Part shown: piece after piece, positions 58,312 through 64,000 of the stretch
Layout of the letters: the number at the start of each line of letters is the position of its first letter
Position numbering within the stretch: position 1 is the stretch's first letter
Source of the DNA: Alphaproteobacteria bacterium
GTDB lineage: Bacteria; Pseudomonadota; Alphaproteobacteria; Micavibrionales; Micavibrionaceae
Reading direction: 5' to 3'
Assembly (NCBI GenBank): GCA_021776025.1
Contig: JAJFGR010000012.1
Span: 248,001 to 312,000 of the forward strand
Length of the DNA: 64,000 nucleotides
Notes under the pieces: generated by a model
Database searches by the model: none
What the model saw: only the letters and a program-made list of their open reading frames with translations
Told to the model about the DNA's origin: nothing
Made by a program: the position numbers and the translations under genes

Positions 58312-59741
58312 TGATGATGCTCAAGGCTTTAGTTTTTATAGGTTTAGCGGTTTTTGCTCCGAACATTGTTTTGGCTGCGGACACTTTGAAGAACGAGAAG
58401 CCTGCCGCGCAGACTCAAGAAGAGGAGCGCAGCAAGGTATTTAATGCCGAGAGTTTTACGCTCGATAACGGCATGCAGGTGGTCGTTATCCCTAATCACC
58501 GCGCTCCGGTCGTTACGCACATGGTGTGGTATAAAGTTGGCGCGGCGGACGAACCTCCCGGCCAATCCGGCATTGCCCATTTTCTGGAACATCTTTTATT
58601 CAAAGGGTCGGAGCAAATTGGCAGACCACCCTTAAAACCCGGCGAATTTTCGCAGATTGTGCGCGCCATGGGCGGCAATGATAACGCTTTCACATCACAA
58701 GATTACACCGCTTACTTTCAATCGATACCAGCGCAACATATTGAAGCTGTGATGCGTATGGAAGCCGGGCGTATGAACGGAATGAATCCGCCTGCGGATG
58801 AAGTTCTTTCAGAACGCAGCGTGATTTTAGAAGAGCGCCGCCAACGTACGGATAATGACCCGCGCGGCCAGTTCGGAGAGCAGCTTGCGGCGGCGGCATA
58901 CGTCAACCACCCCTATGGCATTCCTGTGATTGGTTGGAAGCACGAGATGGATGAACTGTCTTACGAAGAGGCAAAAACATTCTATGATCGTTGGTATGCG
59001 CCAAATAACGCTATCCTAGTTGTGTCTGGAGACGTCACACCAGGGCAAGTGTTTCAGCTTGCCATCGATATATACGGCAAGCTGCCGCGTGAAAATATAC
59101 CAAAGCGCGTTCGAACACGCTCCCCGGAGCTTAATTCAAAAACAACGGTGACACTGGAACATCCTTCCATTCGCGAGCCTGTCGCCCAGACACTATTCCG
59201 CGCCTCTAGCGCACGCCAAAACAGACAAGAGTCTTTAGCCCTTGAGATTTTAGAAGAAATACTGGGCGGCGGATCGACTGCGCGGCTTTATAAATCGCTG
59301 GTTGTTAAACAGAAGATTGCCTCAAGCGCAGGCTTTTCTTATCAGGGCACCGTATGGGACGATGCGCGAACATGGATTTACGCTTCTCCTTTACCGGGAC
59401 AAAAGCTTGAGGATATACAAGCGGCTTTAATGCAAGAACTGCGAGAGCTTATTAAAAACGGAGTCAGCGAAGAAGAATTGAATGATGCAAAAAACCGAAT
59501 GCGGGATGAAGCGGTTTATGCTCGTGACAGTTTGAGCGGCCCGGCGATGGTTATTGGCTATGGATTGGTGAGCGGGCAAACACTCGACCACATTGAATAT
59601 TGGCCTTACGACATCGCTGAAATCACAGCCGAACAAATCAAAGATGTTGCCGAAAAATATTTAAACCCTGACGTGCAGAGTGCACACCCACCAGTTAGCG
59701 GTTTCCTTCTGCCAAAAGCCGGACAAGGAGAAAAAGAATGA
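58311..59741 (+). CDS. M16 family zinc metallopeptidase (catalytic partner)
   Basis: About 476 residues. The first of three consecutive ATGs (58311) overlaps the DUF3035 stop as TGATG. Signal peptide about 1-23. The inverted zinc motif HFLEH lies near residue 90, with the distal Glu in ILEERRQR about 75 residues later. Second half carries the inactive M16 domain. It is an extracytoplasmic processing protease paired with the next gene; the substrate is unknown. Confidence 0.94.
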   Translation: MMMLKALVFIGLAVFAPNIVLAADTLKNEKPAAQTQEEERSKVFNAESFTLDNGMQVVVIPNHRAPVVTHMVWYKVGAADEPPGQSGIAHFLEHLLFKGSEQIGRPPLKPGEFSQIVRAMGGNDNAFTSQDYTAYFQSIPAQHIEAVMRMEAGRMNGMNPPADEVLSERSVILEERRQRTDNDPRGQFGEQLAAAAYVNHPYGIPVIGWKHEMDELSYEEAKTFYDRWYAPNNAILVVSGDVTPGQVFQLAIDIYGKLPRENIPKRVRTRSPELNSKTTVTLEHPSIREPVAQTLFRASSARQNRQESLALEILEEILGGGSTARLYKSLVVKQKIASSAGFSYQGTVWDDARTWIYASPLPGQKLEDIQAALMQELRELIKNGVSEEELNDAKNRMRDEAVYARDSLSGPAMVIGYGLVSGQTLDHIEYWPYDIAEITAEQIKDVAEKYLNPDVQSAHPPVSGFLLPKAGQGEKE

Positions 59742-61090
59742 GATTTATAAGTGTTCTTTTTATAGGTCTTTTGCTTTTTTCTGCCCCTGGGTACGCGAAA
59801 GACAGTCTGCTCGACATTAAAGATGTCACAAGCGAAGGCGGAATCAGCGCATGGCTGGTTGAAGATCATAGCGTTCCGGTCATTGCCGTGAAATTTGGAT
59901 TTCGTGGCGGCGGAGCGCGGCAAGACCCTGAAAATAAGCAGGGATTAGCGCGGATGGTGTCCAATACCATGGATGAAGGTGCAGGCAATTTGGATTCGCA
60001 AGAATTTCAGAAAGAGCTGCGTGACCTTGTGATTTCACTCAGCTTTTCAGCAAGCCGCGATGATTTTACCGGCTCCCTAAAAACCCTAAGCAAGAATAAA
60101 GAGCGCGCTTTTGAGCTAACCAAGCTGGCCCTGACCAAACCGCGCTTTGATAATGAAGCGGTGGAGCGCATGCGCAATTCCAACCAAGGGCGCATTCGTT
60201 CTTCCCTGTCTGATCCAAGTTGGATGGCCGCGCGGATTTTGAATGACAAAGCGTTTGAGGGGCACCCCTATGCGATGAACAGCGGCGGCACGCTGTCTTC
60301 ACTAGAAGGTATTTCGCCCGATGATTTAGAACAATTTCATGAGCGTTATTTGGGTAAAAATAATCTGGTTGTTGCTGTGGCAGGAGATATAACTGCGCAG
60401 GAGCTTGCCATCGTTTTGGACGACGTTTTTGGCAAGCTGTCGGCAGTGGAAATTCCTGAAACCGACGATCTGGATATTCAAAATCAGGGGCAGGTTTTTC
60501 ATTATGAGCAGGATATTCCGCAAACCGTCATAGAAATTATGCAACCCGGAATTGGCCGCAAGGACCCTGAGTATCACACAGCACAGCTTTTGAACTTTAT
60601 TCTGGGTTCTTCAGGGTTTGGGTCGCGCCTGACCGAAGAAATTCGCGAAAAACGCGGCTTAACATACGGAATTTATTCATATTTTTATGACCTTGCGCAT
60701 CTACAGGGTTTAGCCATTTCAACCTCAACTAAAAATGAAAACGTGGCGGAAATGCTTAAATTGATTGGCGGGGAATTTGAAAGGATGGCGAACAACACGG
60801 TAACAGATAAAGAGTTGAGTGATGCAAAATCTTATCTCATTGGCTCGCTGCCCTTATCGTTAACGTCGACGGATAAAATTGCAGGGCTTATGAGTTCACT
60901 GCAGCTGGACAGGTTGCCGATTGATTATCTCGACCAGCGCGAAGAAGCGCTTAAAAATGTCATTGCACCGGATATTCAGGTACTGGCCCAGCGTTTATTA
61001 AAACCGGAGTCCTTTGTTACGATTTTGGTTGGCCAGCCTGAAGGGGTGGAGACGCTCGAAACCGTAAAGTCATTGCCGAATGTCGAATGA
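59738..61090 (+). CDS. M16 family peptidase-like protein (non-catalytic partner)
   Basis: 450 residues with a signal peptide (MRFISVLFIGLLLFSAPGYA). The M16 fold is clear (DHSVPVIAVKFGFRGGG and LTEEIREKRGLTYGIYSYF), but the HxxEH zinc site is replaced by GLARMVSN, so it cannot bind zinc the usual way. The R...Y pair used for substrate binding by inactive subunits is in the EKRGLTYG segment. It probably forms a heterodimer with the preceding enzyme, to which it is joined by ATGA and an AAGGAG site. Confidence 0.93.
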   Translation: MRFISVLFIGLLLFSAPGYAKDSLLDIKDVTSEGGISAWLVEDHSVPVIAVKFGFRGGGARQDPENKQGLARMVSNTMDEGAGNLDSQEFQKELRDLVISLSFSASRDDFTGSLKTLSKNKERAFELTKLALTKPRFDNEAVERMRNSNQGRIRSSLSDPSWMAARILNDKAFEGHPYAMNSGGTLSSLEGISPDDLEQFHERYLGKNNLVVAVAGDITAQELAIVLDDVFGKLSAVEIPETDDLDIQNQGQVFHYEQDIPQTVIEIMQPGIGRKDPEYHTAQLLNFILGSSGFGSRLTEEIREKRGLTYGIYSYFYDLAHLQGLAISTSTKNENVAEMLKLIGGEFERMANNTVTDKELSDAKSYLIGSLPLSLTSTDKIAGLMSSLQLDRLPIDYLDQREEALKNVIAPDIQVLAQRLLKPESFVTILVGQPEGVETLETVKSLPNVE

Positions 61091-62645
61091 TCAATTGACA
61101 GATTTGCCAGAATGGCGTGCGTTAGAAGACCACAAACGCGCCACCGAAAATCTGCATATAAAAACTCTTTTTGATGAAGACCCAAACCGCTTCCAGACTT
61201 TCAGTGTCGATATGCCGGGGCTTTTGTTTGATTATTCAAAGCATAAAATTACAGACGAAACCAAAGATGCCTTAGTTGCACTGGCAAGAGCGCGCAACGT
61301 TGAAAAACAGCGTGATGCTTTGTTTTCCGGGGAGGCAGTGAATGTTTCAGAAAATAGGCCAGCCCTGCACATGGCGCTGCGTGGGTCTTGTGATAAAGCG
61401 CTTGAGGTTGATGGAAAAAATGTTGAGCATTTTGTAAATTCAACATTACAGAACATGCAAATTATCAGTGATAAAATCCGCGAAAACCCAAATATTACGG
61501 ACGTGGTAAATATTGGCATTGGGGGTTCTGATCTCGGGCCGCGCATGGCTTATAAAGCGCTTAAACCTTTAGCCGACGGGCCAAACATCTATTTCATTTC
61601 AAATGTTGATGGCAGCGCGCTGCATCAGCGCTTGCACAAACTAAAACCCGAAAATACGCTGTTCATTATTGCCTCAAAAACTTTTACAACGCAGGAAACG
61701 CTAAGGAATGCGCAAACGGCGAAAGACTGGCTGCTTGAGAGCATTGATAAAGATGCGCTGGGCAATCATTTGCTTGCTGTCACCGCAAATGCAGAGGCGG
61801 CGAGCGGCTTTGGCGTTAATGAAGACCATATCTTCCCCATGCGGGATTGGATCGGCGGGCGGTATTCGATTTGGAGCGCCATAGGGCTGCCGGTTGCCAT
61901 AGCCTGCGGGTTTAAAACATTTAAAGCGATGCTGGACGGTGCCAAAGCGGTTGATGAACATTTTGTCAGCGCGCCTTTAGAAAATAATATTCCAGTCCTG
62001 ATGGCCTTGCTTGGCGTTTGGTATCGCAATTTTTGGGATTACCCTGCTCACTGCGTTTTGCCGTATTCGCATGATTTACGGGAATTTCCGATTTATATGC
62101 AGCAGCTTGACATGGAATCAAACGGCAAAAGTGTTACCCAAGACGGACTGACTACAAATTACGCAACTGGCCCAGTTATTTTTGGAGAGGCTGGTACAAA
62201 TGCGCAGCATACATTTATGCAGCTTTTACACCAAAGCCATGAGATTATTCCAGTCGATTTTATAGTCACAGCGAAAGCTCAGCATCCACATGCGGCGCAT
62301 CATAAACAGCTTTTGGGTAACGCGCTGGCGCAAAGTAAAGCGCTTATGGAGGGGCAAGAGAAACCAGATGCACTGCATCATAATTTTACCGGAAACCGGC
62401 CTAGTTCAACCTTTATACTCGATACGCTTGATGGTTATCATCTGGGGGTGTTACTCGCTCTGTATGAACACAAAATCTTTGTCCAAGGGGCGCTCTGGGG
62501 GATTAACAGCTTTGATCAATGGGGCGTTGAGCTTGGTAAAACAAACGCAGAAAACATTATAAAATCATTTGATAACAAAAAGATAACTGATAATTTTGAT
62601 GTCTCTACTGTGGGTCTTTTTGACCATTTAGCAGAAAATTTATAA
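61080..62645 (+). CDS. pgi: Glucose-6-phosphate isomerase
   Basis: 521 residues. SIS-fold motifs are NIGIGGSDLGPRMAYKAL and RDWIGGRYSIWSAIGL, plus FDQWGVELGK near the C-terminus. It interconverts glucose-6-phosphate and fructose-6-phosphate, which feeds UDP-GlcNAc for the wall genes of this window. It overlaps the upstream gene by 11 nt. Confidence 0.97.
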   Translation: MSNDQLTDLPEWRALEDHKRATENLHIKTLFDEDPNRFQTFSVDMPGLLFDYSKHKITDETKDALVALARARNVEKQRDALFSGEAVNVSENRPALHMALRGSCDKALEVDGKNVEHFVNSTLQNMQIISDKIRENPNITDVVNIGIGGSDLGPRMAYKALKPLADGPNIYFISNVDGSALHQRLHKLKPENTLFIIASKTFTTQETLRNAQTAKDWLLESIDKDALGNHLLAVTANAEAASGFGVNEDHIFPMRDWIGGRYSIWSAIGLPVAIACGFKTFKAMLDGAKAVDEHFVSAPLENNIPVLMALLGVWYRNFWDYPAHCVLPYSHDLREFPIYMQQLDMESNGKSVTQDGLTTNYATGPVIFGEAGTNAQHTFMQLLHQSHEIIPVDFIVTAKAQHPHAAHHKQLLGNALAQSKALMEGQEKPDALHHNFTGNRPSSTFILDTLDGYHLGVLLALYEHKIFVQGALWGINSFDQWGVELGKTNAENIIKSFDNKKITDNFDVSTVGLFDHLAENL

Positions 62646-62695
62646 AATCTTAGATACTATTTCTGTACAATAGATGTATTGAGATAAGGTGGTTT

Positions 62696-64000
62696 GTGGG
62701 CGAAAGAACACCGCCTGATAAAAAAAGCGAAGGATACGCGCGCGACATGAAATTTATGGTTCCTGATCCGAGCGAATTGCTGCCACTCAGCCAATCTGAG
62801 CTGAATGATGTGATTGAGCTGCATAAAATGTATTTGAACGGGCAAATTGGCGGCGCACGGGCGGCTTTAAAATATCGCAATCTTTCCAGTCTTGATTTCA
62901 AAGAAGCCGACCTTTCACAGGCAGATTTCACAGGTTCATTGTTTGTCGAAGCCGACCTTTCAAACTGCACTTTTGTTGGCACATGCCTTTTTGCATGCGA
63001 CCTACGCAATGCGAAAATGAATGAAGGTAATTTTTCACGGGCAGACTTCCGCGGCGCTTATGTCGCTGGCGCCAATTTAAGCGGCGCAGATATGAGTGAT
63101 GTTGACTTACGTGAAGGCAAGATTATGAAGCGCGGTGAAAAGGGTGTGCTTGAGGATCGCAAGCGCTCTGGCGGCGCTGGGGCGAAGGCCGTATTTTCCG
63201 GGGCAAAACTTAGTGAAACTAACATGACGGGCGCACAGGCCATGTCGGCTGATTTTTCGGATTCAGACATGACGGGCGTTGCTCTTACAGATGCGAATTT
63301 GAGTGGTGCGAGCTTTGAGGGGGCCAATCTCACGGATACGGATTTGACAGGCTCCAACCTATCTCAGACCAATATGCGCCAATCGATCATGACGGGAACG
63401 GTTATGGAGCGCACCGAACAGCATGGTATGGATACGACGGCGGCTATTACTGAAGGTGATATGGGAGCCAAGCTTGAGAATCTTGGTAAGACCCTGCCAG
63501 AGCTTCTGGAAGAACACACGCTTTGGGTTGCCACAGCCGGGCGCAGCGGTCGGCAGCTTGATTTGAGCGGTTATGATTTGCGCGATATTTTGGATTTAAA
63601 GAGATTCCCGCTCACGGCTATTCAATGTGTTGGCGCGAATTTTCTTAATCAAGATTTACGCAGCGCCGAGCTGCAGAGCGGCAATTTTGACCGTAGCGAT
63701 TTCCGTGATTGCCGGATGCTTGAAGCAGATTTGCGCGGCTCCAGCTTTAAATATGCACAAATGGCACGGGTTGATCTGAGCGGCGCATTGCTTTGTCCTT
63801 TAGAATTTAAGAAAGATGATATTCAAAGTAATATTCAACGTGTGGATTTAAGCGGCGCAAATTTGCGGTTTTCTTGCCTTAAAGGCGCGGATTTGCGTGA
63901 TGCGGTTCTTATGGGCGTGGATTTGACCAATGCGATTTTGAATGGATGTGATTTGCGCCGGGCTGATTTAACTGGGGCTATCCTCTCCGGGGTCAAAATG
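62696..64000 (+). CDS. Pentapeptide-repeat protein, C-terminus outside the window
   Basis: An open frame of 435 codons with no stop before the window edge. GTG 62696 is the likely start, with AAGGTGG close upstream. After about 60 residues with a helical lead (LSQSELNDVIELHKMYLNGQ), tandem A(D/N)LxX repeats run to about residue 235 (EADLSQADF, ADLSNCTF, GANLSGADM). A non-repeat stretch (about 236-290, with LPELLEEHTLWVATAGRSG) separates a second repeat block that continues to the edge. Repeats fold as a right-handed beta-helix; function unknown. No signal peptide. Confidence 0.88.
   Translation, partial: MGERTPPDKKSEGYARDMKFMVPDPSELLPLSQSELNDVIELHKMYLNGQIGGARAALKYRNLSSLDFKEADLSQADFTGSLFVEADLSNCTFVGTCLFACDLRNAKMNEGNFSRADFRGAYVAGANLSGADMSDVDLREGKIMKRGEKGVLEDRKRSGGAGAKAVFSGAKLSETNMTGAQAMSADFSDSDMTGVALTDANLSGASFEGANLTDTDLTGSNLSQTNMRQSIMTGTVMERTEQHGMDTTAAITEGDMGAKLENLGKTLPELLEEHTLWVATAGRSGRQLDLSGYDLRDILDLKRFPLTAIQCVGANFLNQDLRSAELQSGNFDRSDFRDCRMLEADLRGSSFKYAQMARVDLSGALLCPLEFKKDDIQSNIQRVDLSGANLRFSCLKGADLRDAVLMGVDLTNAILNGCDLRRADLTGAILSGVKM

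Overview
The window is a chromosomal segment of an alphaproteobacterium. The evidence is a split three-gene pntAA/pntAB/pntB transhydrogenase, a DUF1476 (F-ATPase zeta-type) gene beside bolA and monothiol glutaredoxin genes, an FtsZ with a long linker ending in a [12 protein letters not shown]-type tail, meso-DAP type MurE, DUF3035, and GANTC-rich (CcrM-type) control regions. GC content looks intermediate by eye. I cannot place the genus; a Rhodospirillales or Micavibrionales-like lineage is plausible but unproven. I saw no insertion sequence, prophage, CRISPR array or tRNA gene, and there is no gene-free stretch longer than 300 bases.

Layout. 1-1.8 kb: end of purC, then the zeta/bolA/grxD run. 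1.8-7.6 kb (minus strand): the rod-shape operon mreB-mreC-mreD-mrdA-rodA, then rpmJ. 8.0-16.3 kb: a signalling and export block with a cyclic-nucleotide-binding EAL phosphodiesterase, a CHASE2 class III cyclase, and a complete type I secretion apparatus (HlyD, LssB/LapB-like ABC exporter, TolC). 16.6-20.7 kb: transhydrogenase operon and a lipase-like hydrolase. 21.0-47.6 kb (mostly minus strand): an extended division and cell-wall (dcw) cluster, in transcription order rsmH-ftsL-ftsI-murE-[orphan]-mraY-murD-ftsW-murG-murC-murB-[cassette]-ddl-ftsQ-ftsA-ftsZ-lpxC-bamD-recN-ligA. 47.8-49.8 kb: a small orphan gene, rnpB, ampD and msrA. 49.8-54.5 kb (minus): ribF, a frameshifted AEC transporter, ileS. 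54.6-57.2 kb: a bufferin-type copper-handling RiPP operon (bufA-bufB-bufC-doxX). 57.2-64 kb: lspA, a DUF3035 lipoprotein, two M16 peptidases, pgi and the start of a pentapeptide-repeat gene.

The most interesting points are these. (i) The dcw cluster has no murF in its usual place between murE and mraY. An unrecognised 145-residue gene sits there instead, and the only MurF-like enzyme in the window is a membrane-anchored form carried with an alpha/beta hydrolase on the opposite strand between murB and ddl; the neighbouring Ddl is also divergent. (ii) The bufferin operon is preceded by an exact GTAACC-N16-CGAA element, which as I recall is the Caulobacter SigF heavy-metal promoter motif. (iii) The leader of the dcw cluster carries seven GANTC sites in 182 bp, and the ftsA-ftsZ gap carries five more plus three DnaA-box-like 9-mers, suggesting cell-cycle control of division genes. 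(iv) A predicted cAMP producer, a cyclic-nucleotide-sensing c-di-GMP hydrolase and a LapB-like exporter lie side by side. (v) Four of the five gene pairs that converge directly share their stop codons in a 4-nt overlap.
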